In this document: in pieces, positions 1 to 6,710 of the stretch | Layout of the letters: each line of letters opens with the position of its first letter | Position numbering within the stretch: the first letter of the stretch is position 1 | From: Pseudomonadota bacterium | GTDB lineage: Bacteria > Pseudomonadota > Gammaproteobacteria > Steroidobacterales > Steroidobacteraceae | Direction: 5' to 3' | Assembly: GCA_023423935.1 (NCBI GenBank) | Contig: JAFAEQ010000031.1 | Location: 1 to 12,563 of the forward strand | Length of the DNA stretch: 12,563 bases | Position numbers and translations under genes: made by a program | Notes under the pieces: model-generated | Seen by the model: only the letters and a program-made list of their open reading frames with translations | The model's database searches: none | What the model was told of the DNA's origin: nothing

Positions 1-1
1 C

Positions 2-319
2 CTGAGCATTGCCGAGCGCTATCGCGCGCGCTGGCAGATCGAGCTGTTCTTCAAGTGGATCAAACAGCACCTGCGTATCAAGCGCTTCTTGGGCAAGAGC
101 GAGAACGCTGTACGCATCCAGATCCTCACCGCCTTGATCGCCTACCTGATGGTAGCGCTGCACGCTACCCAACATGCCTTGAAGAAGAGTCTGTGGATGA
201 TCCTAAGCGAGCTGCGTTCCACGCTTTTCACACGTCCTGATCTCGAACTGCATCGACACCGGCGCTGGCGAGAACAAAGATCCCGCTTCCATGCACAACA
301 AACGGTCCTGTTCGCATGA
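2..319 (+). pseudogene. IS4-family transposase, C-terminal part (gene runs off the left edge)
   Basis: This is the last 105 codons of a DDE transposase that would cut and rejoin the ends of an insertion sequence. The frame is open from the first bases of the window, so the 5' part lies outside and no start can be chosen. The segment opens with a textbook IS4-family Y-x2-R-x3-E-x6-K signature (Y7, R10, E14 and K21 of the visible part, within 'YRARWQIELFFKWIK'). This signature carries the third catalytic acidic residue, E14. It is followed by the usual FFKW.KQ.L.I..F.G.S.NA stretch. The end looks natural, with an uninterrupted frame to a TGA at 317-319. Whether the element is intact or decayed cannot be told from here. 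Family assignment is firm; the exact IS name is not attempted. Confidence 0.88.
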
Positions 320-338
320 ATTTTCCCCGGACAGTAGT
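320..338 (+). mobile_element. Presumed right end of the IS4-family element
   Basis: The 19 bases after the transposase stop include TTTTCCCCGGACAGTAGTG. They are followed directly by the start of the tandem array at about 339. A short AT-then-GC segment straight after the transposase gene is where an IS4 terminal inverted repeat should lie. The matching left end is outside the window, so neither the inverted repeat nor a target duplication can be confirmed. The boundary is inferred from the abrupt change to repeat sequence. Confidence 0.4.
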
Positions 339-633
339 GGGCCTTCGCCGGGGTGACCCCTCCTTGGACCTTCGCCGGGGTGACCCCTCGAGCGTTCGCT
401 GCGGTGACCCCTCCTCGGACCTTCGCCGGAGCGACCCCTCGAGCGTTCGCTGCGGTGACCCCTCCTTGGGCCTTCGCAGTTAAAGCACCCGTCATTCCTG
501 CGAAGGCAGGAATCCATCTTCGATCAGGGAATGGACCCCGGCCTTCGCCGGGGTGACCCCTCCTTGGGCCTTCGCCGGGGTGACCCCTCCTTGGCCTTCG
601 CCGGGGTGACCCAAGGGCTTGGCCGAGGTGACA
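339..633. repeat. Tandem array of 24-27 bp palindrome-containing units
   Basis: Copies of a unit of the form CCTTCGCCGGGGTGACCCCT start at 342, 369, 393, 420, 444, 471 (truncated), 542, 569 and 595, with a degenerate copy near 617. In the left half the spacing alternates 27 and 24 bp. Two unit types, one with CGCCGGGG and one with CGCTGCGG, thus form a 51-bp higher-order repeat (369-419 and 420-470, nearly identical). Each unit contains the short inverted repeat GGGGT-G-ACCCC. The array lies downstream of the leftward gene ending at 699 and next to the IS end. I see no spacers as in CRISPR and no convincing gene in it. It resembles intergenic palindromic repeats of the REP/dRS3 sort that expanded in tandem. 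Confidence 0.85.
491..557. repeat. Head-to-head pair of REP-like stem-loops
   Basis: Within the array lies a pair of hairpins. The first is ATTCCTGC-GAAG-GCAGGAAT at 494-513 (8-bp stem, 4-base loop). The second is ACCCCGGC-CTTC-GCCGGGGT at 535-554 (8-bp stem, 4-base loop). They are flanked by GTCATTCC on the left and GGGGTGAC on the right. This is the common proteobacterial 'GTCATTCC...GGAATCCA / TGGACCCC...GGGGTGAC' intergenic repeat. The outer tandem units look like multiplied copies of its right half. Confidence 0.8.
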
Positions 634-698
634 TCACTACCGAGTCGCCTGTTACACGTCTCTAGTGCGCTCGATGCCGCAAGCCGCAGTGCGATAAA

Positions 699-1715
699 TC
701 AGGGCCGCGACGGCAGCATGACCGGTGGAGCGCTAGGCGCCCAGCCGCGGAAAAAGAGCTGCCGCTGCGACTGCTCGTCGCTCTCCTGCTGAAGCAATGA
801 ACTCAACTGTTCGAGCTGCGCTGGCGACAGAATCGGTGTCGCGGCTTCGAGGATCCGTTCGTGGGCCGCCGCCATTCGCTCGCTCTCCTGAGCACGCATC
901 TGATTCACCCAGTTTTCATCCGGCATCTGGCCGGGCGGAATACTGACCGCTCTCTCCTCGTTCATCTTGCGGTGCTCGCGCGCGATGGCTCGCAGCAATG
1001 AACCACGCTGTTCGGTTTGCAAACGTGCCTCATCGGGCAGAGCGCTCTCGAGCCGTTGCACCATGAAGCGCGCCATCCCGCTTTGCTCGTAGTCTTTCCA
1101 ATCCTGAAACTTGCTCGCACCCAGCAACGCCGCTACCTCGGCTTCATTGGCGCGCTGTTTGTCCTGCTGCTTCTGGATGAGCGCCTGCACTGCGGCTGGG
1201 TCTACTGCGCCCGCGAACGGGTTGACGCCTTCGATCTGATCGCGAAGTCGCTGCTCGGCAAGAAGATCGAGTAAGCGATCCGCCTGTTGTTTCGGGATCT
1301 GCATGAACACGGCGAGATCCTGATGACTGTAGGCTAATCCCAGGCGACTGCGCATCCGCACCAGATCGCGATAGTCGGGATTCTGAAATAGCCGCTGCTC
1401 CCGCTCGTTGACCTCCTTCGACAGCTTCTGCACTTCTGCGTCCAGCGCAGGATTGCCGCTCATCGCATACGTGAACGGCCTGACAGGGATGAATGGGGAG
1501 CTGAGCGCCCCCGAATGTACGACCGTGTTCGCGCTTGCGCGTGCCTCCCCGCTGACCACGATGGCTCCGCTCGACGTCGGCGCGTCGCCTTCTGCAGAAC
1601 TCGCATTCCCGACGCTTGGCTGGTTAGTGCCGTGACCTACGATCCTCTGCTCGGCGGCGCCGGCCGAGGCCGCGACGATCAGAGCAACTAATGCGACTGA
1701 ACTCATCTTGAGCAT
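699..1715 (-). CDS. Secreted helix-rich protein of unknown function, LTxxQ-like motif
   Basis: A 338-residue protein of no family I can name. Residues 1-21 form a signal peptide (positive start, hydrophobic core VALVALIVAASAGA, Ala-rich end), with cleavage likely near AGAA-EQ, so it should be periplasmic or secreted. Residues 22-85 are low-complexity Ser/Ala/Gly-rich. From about 90 to 315 it is charged and Gln/Glu/Arg-rich, predicted nearly all helical, and includes a stretch IPKQQADRLLDLLAEQ (140-155). LSPAQLEQL at 296-304 resembles the LTxxQ motif of Spy/CpxP periplasmic chaperones, but the length and the rest differ. The ATG at 1715 is supported by an AGGGAG ribosome site 7-8 bases upstream and by the signal peptide starting there. 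It is transcribed divergently from the kelch lipoprotein gene, and its 3' end faces the repeat array. Confidence 0.8.
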   Translation of the reverse strand: MLKMSSVALVALIVAASAGAAEQRIVGHGTNQPSVGNASSAEGDAPTSSGAIVVSGEARASANTVVHSGALSSPFIPVRPFTYAMSGNPALDAEVQKLSKEVNEREQRLFQNPDYRDLVRMRSRLGLAYSHQDLAVFMQIPKQQADRLLDLLAEQRLRDQIEGVNPFAGAVDPAAVQALIQKQQDKQRANEAEVAALLGASKFQDWKDYEQSGMARFMVQRLESALPDEARLQTEQRGSLLRAIAREHRKMNEERAVSIPPGQMPDENWVNQMRAQESERMAAAHERILEAATPILSPAQLEQLSSLLQQESDEQSQRQLFFRGWAPSAPPVMLPSRP

Positions 1716-1768
1716 GGCTTAACTCCCTGTGCGTCGTGCGACGTGATGCAAACTCGAATGCCCCGCCT

Positions 1769-1798
1769 GCTATAGCTTCGAGCCTCCTCAGGCGTCAA
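1769..1798 (-). promoter_or_regulatory. Probable sigma70 promoter of the secreted protein gene
   Basis: Reading leftwards, TTGACG (1798-1793) is followed after 18 bp by TATAGC (1774-1769). These match 5/6 and 4/6 of the consensus. The site lies about 54 bp upstream of the ATG at 1715. It is a visual match only, and the spacing is one base above the optimum. Confidence 0.45.
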
Positions 1799-2048
1799 GC
1801 CGCGCTGCGGCTCGCGTGACACTCCAGCGACACAATCGTTACAGAGTGCTTACAAATTGATCCGGCGCAGCGTCGAGTGAGAGGCGCAGCTCGCAGCGGC
1901 AGTACTCAACACACGCGGCACAGCCCCGTAACAATCTCATTACGAAACGAATGCGCAGCGATGCGACGATGGCTCTTGTGGTCGATGCTCGCATTTGCAC
2001 GCTTCGACAAACTCCTGGCGCACACACACAAGAATTCACAGGACACTC
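1799..2048. other. Divergent intergenic region, no gene seen
   Basis: This stretch separates the divergently transcribed secreted-protein and kelch genes and must hold the kelch promoter. I could not pick out a convincing -35/-10 pair on the + strand. A short CA repeat (CACACACACA, about 2021-2030) and an AGGA ribosome site near 2040 precede the kelch start. Reading frames crossing it are antisense or N-terminal extensions of the kelch gene and are not supported. Confidence 0.5.
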
Positions 2049-3404
2049 ATGCATCACGTACACACGCATCGCGCGTTCTTGCCGGCCATGCTTCTTCTGC
2101 TCACAGCCACACTCGTCGGCTGTGGCAGCGACGACGAGAGCAAAGATTCGGATATTCGCCTGCAAGCCGACAGCAGCAGCTACTTCGTGGGCGAGACGGC
2201 GAAACTCACTGCCACCTTCCCGAAAGGCACTGGCCTCATCGAACCGGGCGATATTCCCGTGACCAGCGGCCAGACGATCACGACACCGATCCTCACCACC
2301 AACATTCGCTATACGCTCACCGTCACGGAAGCCGGCGAACGATCGCGGCGCAGTCTGGATCTCAACGTCCGATATCGCGAGCGTGTTCGCGCGGTCGCTG
2401 CGCCCTTTGCACGCTCGGAGCACGTCGCCATACCTCTTGCCGACGGACGCGTCGTCATATTCGGCGGCGAAGATGCCGGATCCGCTCTGCCCGACACGAT
2501 GTACGTGTTCGATCCGGAAGACGAAACGTTCGAACACTTTGGATCGCTCAGCAGCGGCAGAGTCGCTTTCACGGCGATCGCACTCTATGACGGCGATATC
2601 CTCGTTTACGGTGGCATCACGGGGCTTACGGCTGCGCCGCGCGTCGAGATCATCGATGGTGAGACCGGGGCGGTCAGCGCTCCCGAGGACCAGCCGACGC
2701 ACACACGCATCTATGCTGCCGCTTCGAAACTCATGGATGGACGAGTGCTGATCAGCGGCGGCATGAGATCGGGGCAGCCGTATTCACAAACCGTCGAACG
2801 CTACGATCCGCAAACGCAGACGTTCACGCTGTTGCCGGGCGGGCTCAACGTCGGCCGCGCTGGTCACACGATGGCGCGGATCAACGATCGAGCATTCCTG
2901 GTGTACGGCGGCGCGACTCTGAATGCGGTTCCTGCGCCACCCGAACTCTACGATCCCGCGACCGGCAACTCGACGACGCTGACAACTCCGGAGAGCAACG
3001 GACGCCTCGATCATCTCGTTCACACGATGCGCGATGGCACGGTCTGGATCATCGGCGGCCAGGACTTCGATGGCCAGCCGCTGTATTCGGTACAACGTTT
3101 CGATCCAGCCACCTCGACATTCCTGCAGAGCTTCAACATGGCGACACCGCGCAACTCTGCGGCTCTCGCGCGACTTGCCGATGCGCGCGTGCTGATCGTC
3201 GGTGGCCACACGATGGCGTCCGCATCGTCCGCGACTCAGACCACCGAGATCCTCGGCTTGCCAACGGAACGTCGCGACGGACCGCAGATGAGTGTGAAAC
3301 GCTGGTTCCACACGGCGACAACGCTGCCGAACGGCAAGGTCCTGATCTTCGGCGGCCTCGACGGACAGCAGCGCGTGCTGTCGTCGGCAGAGATCTTCGA
3401 GTAA
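2049..3404 (+). CDS. Kelch-repeat lipoprotein (seven-bladed beta-propeller)
   Basis: A 451-residue cell-surface or periplasmic lipoprotein, probably for binding or recognition; the ligand is unknown. The ATG at 2049 is preferred over one 54 bp upstream because a lipoprotein signal peptide starts there. That signal is a short basic head, then LPAMLLLLTATLVGC, with lipobox LVGC and the lipidated Cys at 25. Gly-Ser follows the Cys, so there is no inner-membrane retention Asp. An AGGA ribosome site lies about 6 bases upstream. Residues 35-110 look like a beta-sandwich domain. From about 115 to 451 there are seven kelch motifs, each with a hydrophobic strand ending in Gly-Gly at 139, 188, 237, 287, 336, 385 and 435. 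The very regular 49-50 residue spacing fits a closed seven-bladed propeller. Kelch folds bind proteins or sugars, and no catalytic residues (for example galactose-oxidase copper ligands) are evident. Confidence 0.88.
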   Translation: MHHVHTHRAFLPAMLLLLTATLVGCGSDDESKDSDIRLQADSSSYFVGETAKLTATFPKGTGLIEPGDIPVTSGQTITTPILTTNIRYTLTVTEAGERSRRSLDLNVRYRERVRAVAAPFARSEHVAIPLADGRVVIFGGEDAGSALPDTMYVFDPEDETFEHFGSLSSGRVAFTAIALYDGDILVYGGITGLTAAPRVEIIDGETGAVSAPEDQPTHTRIYAAASKLMDGRVLISGGMRSGQPYSQTVERYDPQTQTFTLLPGGLNVGRAGHTMARINDRAFLVYGGATLNAVPAPPELYDPATGNSTTLTTPESNGRLDHLVHTMRDGTVWIIGGQDFDGQPLYSVQRFDPATSTFLQSFNMATPRNSAALARLADARVLIVGGHTMASASSATQTTEILGLPTERRDGPQMSVKRWFHTATTLPNGKVLIFGGLDGQQRVLSSAEIFE

Positions 3405-3469
3405 GTAAGAGACGGAGTAACCCACATAGCGCACAAGGAACACATAAAAGACCAGCGGGCGATTGAACT

Positions 3470-3496
3470 GCATGCGTGCGCCACGGCGCCGCATGC
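3470..3496. terminator. Hairpin between convergent genes (possible terminator)
   Basis: GCATGCG at 3470-3476 pairs with CGCATGC at 3490-3496, with an inner GCGC/GCGC pairing around a CACG loop. It sits between the convergent kelch and rhlE genes. No T-run follows on either strand, so it may be a Rho-assisted end or mRNA-stabilising hairpin rather than an intrinsic terminator. Confidence 0.35.
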
Positions 3497-3527
3497 GATG
3501 CGAATAGTCATCTCCGACGCCGATAGC

Positions 3528-3548
3528 GGCGAGTCTCGTCGACTCGCC
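3528..3548. terminator. Hairpin at the rhlE stop codon
   Basis: GGCGAGTC (3528-3535) and GACTCGCC (3541-3548) form a perfect 8-bp stem with a 5-base loop. It touches the last base of the rhlE stop codon. Its position suits the 3' end of both convergent transcripts, but there is no U-rich tail. Confidence 0.4.
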
Positions 3549-4789
3549 TACTTATGAGTCGGCCGCAGACCCTGCTCTCGCAACTTGTCTTTCTTGCTCT
3601 TGCGCTTGCCCTTGATGCCGCCCGTCGACGACGGCATCGGGGCTGCCTCTTCCGTCGGCTCGAATCCTTCCACGACTTCGCGCTCCAGGGTCAGGCCATG
3701 CCGCTTTTCGATCAATCTGAAATGCGGCTCCGTGTTCGCGCTGACGAAGCTGACAGCGACGCCCGAACGGCCGGCACGCCCGGTGCGGCCGATGCGGTGC
3801 ACGTAATCATCCGTGGAGCGCGGCAGATCGTAGTTCACGACCGCGGGCAGATGCTGGATATCGATGCCGCGAGCAGCGATATCCGTGGCGACCAGGACCT
3901 GCAGCTCGTTCGCCTTGAACTGCGCGAGCGCCTGCGTGCGTGCGCTCTGACTGAGCTCGCCATGAAGCGGGGCCGCTTTGATTCCCGCACTTCGCAACTT
4001 CTGGGCAACGTGTTCCGTCGAGTACTTCGTCGCGACGAACACCAGCACTCGCGTCCACCCATGATCCCGAATGAGCCGCAAGAGCAGCTGCGTACGACGT
4101 GGCACATCCACGCGGATGGCGCACTGGTGAATGTCCGGCGTCGTCTCCAGCGTCGCAGGAACATCGACTCGCAGTGGATCCCGCAGCAACCGCTCAGCCA
4201 GCTCGCTCACTTCAGGCGGGAAGGTCGCGGAGAACAGCAAGTTCTGACGGCGTTCAGGCAGCGTGTCCAGAACATGCGCGAGCTCGTCGGCGAATCCCAG
4301 ATCCAGCAACCGATCGGCCTCATCGAGCACCAGCGTCTCGACCGCGTTCAACTTCAGCGCATTGTGGTCCACCAGGTCGAGCAATCGACCGGGTGTGGCA
4401 ACGACGATGTCCGCGCCGCCACGCAACGCCATCATCTGAGGATTGATGGAGACCCCACCGAACGCAGCGATCACCTTGATGCGATCGGGTGCATAGCGTG
4501 CGTAGGCTTCGAACGATGCGGTCACCTGAGCAGCAAGCTCACGCGTTGGCACCAGAACGAGCGCACGCACTCGCCGCGGTGTCTCGCGCGTGCCGAGCAA
4601 GTGTCGTTGAATGATGGGCAACGCGAATGCCGCTGTCTTACCCGATCCCGTCTGAGCACGCGCCCACACATCGCGCCCTGCGATTACCGCAGGAATCACC
4701 GCGCTTTGAATCGCCGTCGGCGCAGCGTACTTGCGCTCCTCGACGGCCCGAACGATCTCGGGCGCCAATGCCAATGAAGCGAACGTCAT
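3548..4789 (-). CDS. rhlE: DEAD-box ATP-dependent RNA helicase, RhlE type
   Basis: A 413-residue cytoplasmic ATP-dependent RNA helicase that remodels structured RNA. RhlE proteins are linked to ribosome assembly and RNA turnover. All core motifs are visible: Q motif (F3 to Q28), AQTGSGKT (45-52), PTRELA (81-86), GG (111-112), TPGR (132-135), DEAD (156-159), SAT (187-189) and HRIGRTGR (331-338). The C-terminus is short and basic (GKRKSKKDK, about 393-401), as usual for RhlE, and there is no extra RNA-binding domain. I chose the ATG at 4789 because FASLALAPEIV matches the normal RhlE beginning. A longer in-frame extension to 4948 would run through the 3' end of dbpA and is unlike the family. 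It starts only 4 bp after the dbpA stop with no clear Shine-Dalgarno, so translation is probably coupled. Confidence 0.93.
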   Translation of the reverse strand: MTFASLALAPEIVRAVEERKYAAPTAIQSAVIPAVIAGRDVWARAQTGSGKTAAFALPIIQRHLLGTRETPRRVRALVLVPTRELAAQVTASFEAYARYAPDRIKVIAAFGGVSINPQMMALRGGADIVVATPGRLLDLVDHNALKLNAVETLVLDEADRLLDLGFADELAHVLDTLPERRQNLLFSATFPPEVSELAERLLRDPLRVDVPATLETTPDIHQCAIRVDVPRRTQLLLRLIRDHGWTRVLVFVATKYSTEHVAQKLRSAGIKAAPLHGELSQSARTQALAQFKANELQVLVATDIAARGIDIQHLPAVVNYDLPRSTDDYVHRIGRTGRAGRSGVAVSFVSANTEPHFRLIEKRHGLTLEREVVEGFEPTEEAAPMPSSTGGIKGKRKSKKDKLREQGLRPTHK

Positions 4790-4793
4790 GTGT

Positions 4794-6164
4794 CTAGCTA
4801 ATCTTGCGAATGCGGAACGTGCGCCCTTTGATCTTGCCGCCACGCAGGCGTCGCAATGCATGTTCGTACGAACCGCGTTCGATCGCGACATACGTGCGCG
4901 TCGGAAACACATCGATCTTTCCAATGGCCGAACCAGGCAGCCCCGCATCGCCCGTTAACGCGCCCAGCACATCACCGGGACGCAACTTATCCTGACGCCC
5001 GCCATCCACCGCCAACGTCACGAAAGGCGCCGACCACGGTGTGGAATTCGACGGGTTCGGCAGTTCGCCCCAGTGCAGCGCGTCGCCCGACTGATCCTCG
5101 ATCGCATTCGCACGCTTGATCTCACGTGTCGAACACAAACTGAGCGCAATGCCCCGACGACCTGCTCGACCCGTACGACCGATGCGATGCAGATGCGTAT
5201 CAGGATCACTCGCGATGTCGTAATTGATGACCATCGCAAGATCCGCGATGTCCAACCCGCGTGCAGCGACATCCGACGCAACGAGTACCGTGCAGCTTCG
5301 ATTCGCGAAACGCACGAGCATCTCCTCACGCTCTCGTTGATCCAAGTCGCCATGCAACGCGAGCACCGAGAATCCCACGTGCGCCAGGTCCTCTGCGACG
5401 GCACGCACTTCATTGCGCGTATTGCAGAACACGACGGCCGATTCGGGTCGATATTCCAGCAAGAGCGACTCAAGCGCAGCGAGTTTGGCTTCCGGATCCA
5501 CCTCGAAGAACGTCTGCTCGATCTGCGGCTCGTCCTCACCGCTCTCGACCGTGATGTCCAGCGCATTGCGCTGCAGATCACGACTCATATCACGAATCGA
5601 CTCAGGAATCGTCGCAGAGAACAACAGTGTCTGACGCTGCTGCGGCACATGATCAACGATCGCAGCGATCGCATCCGAGAAGCCCATGTCCAGCATGCGA
5701 TCGGCCTCATCGAGCACGAGCACGTTGATCCCCTGCAGCTGCAACGCGCCCTTCTCGATCAACTCGAGAATGCGCCCCGGCGTCCCCACGACGATATGCG
5801 GCTCATGCGCAAGCGACGCGAGATGGGGCCGAAGCGGCACACCGCCACAGAGCGTGAGCACTTTGACGTTGGGAATGAACCGCGCGAGCCGACGGATCTC
5901 ACGACTCACCTGATCCGCCAACTCACGCGTCGGGCACAGCACGAGACCTTGCAGCCGCACGACCGACGCATCGAGCGACGACAGCAAGCCGAGCGCAAAC
6001 GCCGCAGTCTTCCCACTCCCCGTCCGCGCCTGCGCGATTACATCACGCTGCGACAGAATGCCCGGCAGGCTTTCCGCCTGCACCGGCGTCATCTCGGAAT
6101 AACCCACTTCCGCCAACGCCTTGCGCAGCGGCTCGATCAACTTCAACCTGGAGAATTCATTCAT
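4794..6164 (-). CDS. dbpA: DEAD-box 23S rRNA helicase DbpA
   Basis: A 456-residue DEAD-box RNA helicase of the DbpA family. DbpA is targeted to hairpin 92 of 23S rRNA and acts late in large-subunit assembly (family knowledge). Visible motifs are the Q motif (F4 to Q29), ARTGSGKT (46-53), PTRELA (78-83), GG (107-108), TPGR (128-131), DEAD (152-155), SAT (183-185) and HRIGRTGRAG (326-335). Residues about 388-456 form the DbpA-specific RNA-recognition domain (KLRPGDVLGALTGDAGLPGS, IGKIDVF, TYVAIERG, GKIKGRTFRIRKI). That domain separates it from the RhlE paralogue downstream. The ATG at 6164 is taken because MNEFSRLKL begins exactly as the family does; the frame stays open to 6302 but that part looks non-coding. 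It is the first gene of a two-helicase unit. Confidence 0.95.
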   Translation of the reverse strand: MNEFSRLKLIEPLRKALAEVGYSEMTPVQAESLPGILSQRDVIAQARTGSGKTAAFALGLLSSLDASVVRLQGLVLCPTRELADQVSREIRRLARFIPNVKVLTLCGGVPLRPHLASLAHEPHIVVGTPGRILELIEKGALQLQGINVLVLDEADRMLDMGFSDAIAAIVDHVPQQRQTLLFSATIPESIRDMSRDLQRNALDITVESGEDEPQIEQTFFEVDPEAKLAALESLLLEYRPESAVVFCNTRNEVRAVAEDLAHVGFSVLALHGDLDQREREEMLVRFANRSCTVLVASDVAARGLDIADLAMVINYDIASDPDTHLHRIGRTGRAGRRGIALSLCSTREIKRANAIEDQSGDALHWGELPNPSNSTPWSAPFVTLAVDGGRQDKLRPGDVLGALTGDAGLPGSAIGKIDVFPTRTYVAIERGSYEHALRRLRGGKIKGRTFRIRKIS

Positions 6165-6209
6165 CCGCACATGATCGCATGCGGGACGGGCGGGATGCCG
6201 AAGAGAGTG

Positions 6210-6237
6210 CGGCCACGCGCACTTACAGGCGTGGCCG
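6210..6237. other. Hairpin in the dbpA upstream region
   Basis: GGCCACGC (6211-6218) pairs with GCGTGGCC (6229-6236) around a 10-base loop, and C6210-G6237 extends the stem to 9 bp. It lies 46 bp upstream of the dbpA ATG. It could be a 5' leader structure for the helicase mRNA or a transcript end for the iron operon arriving from the right. It has no T-run. Confidence 0.4.
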
Positions 6238-6340
6238 TTCGGGGAAGGCCTTAGGACGAGCGCCTTGATCTTCCCCGCCATCGACCGCGACGACACCGGC
6301 ACGAGAGAACGCCGTCATCCATCTGCTCACTGCTCCGGGC

Positions 6341-6443
6341 GCTACTGTTTGCTCGCGCTCTCAGACTGCGTTCTCTGGCAAACACGACGCTGTTCGGCAC
6401 AGTAGTAGTTGATGCGGCACGTATGAACCCGATCGCTCTTCAC
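6341..6443. repeat. 103-bp direct repeat, left copy
   Basis: By eye this is identical base for base to 10414-10516, in the same orientation, 4073 bp apart. Weaker similarity extends leftward (6307-6340 against 10392-10413: GAACGC..CGTCATCCATC..ACTGCT in both, with small indels). The two copies enclose the whole iron-uptake operon and its promoter. Confidence 0.95.
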
Positions 6444-6518
6444 AAGAGAGGTGATCGTGCCATCGTTGCGGCAGCCGCCACTGCAGAGGCCGAAAGCAAG
6501 TTTGCGAAAGGACAAGCG
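6342..6518 (-). pseudogene. Headless 3' remnant of a cysteine-rich exported protein gene
   Basis: This is an open frame of 58 codons with no good start. Its last 34 codons, from VKSDRVHTC to the TAG at 6342-6344, are identical to the end of the frame at 10415-10711 because they lie in the direct repeat. Upstream of the repeat it reads LCSGGCRNDGTITSL, differing in DNA from the other copy although both have a DG[TS] just before VKSDR. It is in the same frame as the small membrane protein gene and begins right after that gene's TGA. It is best read as the truncated end of a gene duplicated or cut when the iron cassette arrived. Read-through translation is a less likely alternative. Confidence 0.6.
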
Positions 6519-6710
6519 TCAGCTTCGACGCCGCAGGAAAGAGCGAGACCGAGCCGGAGTGCGCGACCAACCAAACCACGCCGACAATGCCACCGGCACC
6601 AGCAACATCAGCCACGAAAGCCAGTCACCCCAGTCATCGTAAAACAAGGCCGAGAGCAAACCCACGCCGCTCAGCGTTCCGATCACAACTGGCCAGAACC
6701 AGATGCTCAT
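6519..6710 (-). CDS. Small membrane protein of the siderophore-uptake operon
   Basis: A 63-residue inner-membrane protein of unknown function. Two hydrophobic helices are visible: about residues 3-22 (WFWPVVIGTLSGVGLLSALF) and about 29-48 (WLSWLMLLVPVALSAWFGW). They are separated by the acidic loop YDDWGDW, and the tail is Arg-rich (RSRSFLRRRS). The ATG overlaps the PepSY gene's TGA as ATGA (6707-6710) with no Shine-Dalgarno of its own, so it is probably translated by coupling. Small two-helix proteins commonly follow PepSY genes in siderophore loci. I infer a helper or subunit role for the reductase. Earlier in-frame starts would lie inside the PepSY gene and are rejected. Confidence 0.75.
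   Translation of the reverse strand: MSIWFWPVVIGTLSGVGLLSALFYDDWGDWLSWLMLLVPVALSAWFGWSRTPARSRSFLRRRS

Noticed and set aside
353..556. Open frames on both strands through the repeat array
   Set aside because: The open frames follow from repeat periods of 51 bp (a multiple of three) and GC-rich units. There is no ribosome site and the encoded peptide is only the repeat.
339..633. CRISPR-like array
   Set aside because: Units of 24-27 bp abut with no unique spacers, and they match a known intergenic palindrome family.
1839..2702. Long minus-strand frame of 287 codons
   Set aside because: Antisense to the kelch lipoprotein, whose signal peptide and seven motifs prove the + strand is coding. The antisense sequence looks random and Arg-rich.
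3554..4777. Plus-strand frame of 407 codons opposite rhlE
   Set aside because: A shadow of the helicase gene caused by high GC; all DEAD-box motifs are on the minus strand.
5073..6254. Plus-strand frame of 393 codons opposite dbpA
   Set aside because: Same reason: antisense of a clear dbpA gene, with Arg/His-rich random-looking sequence.
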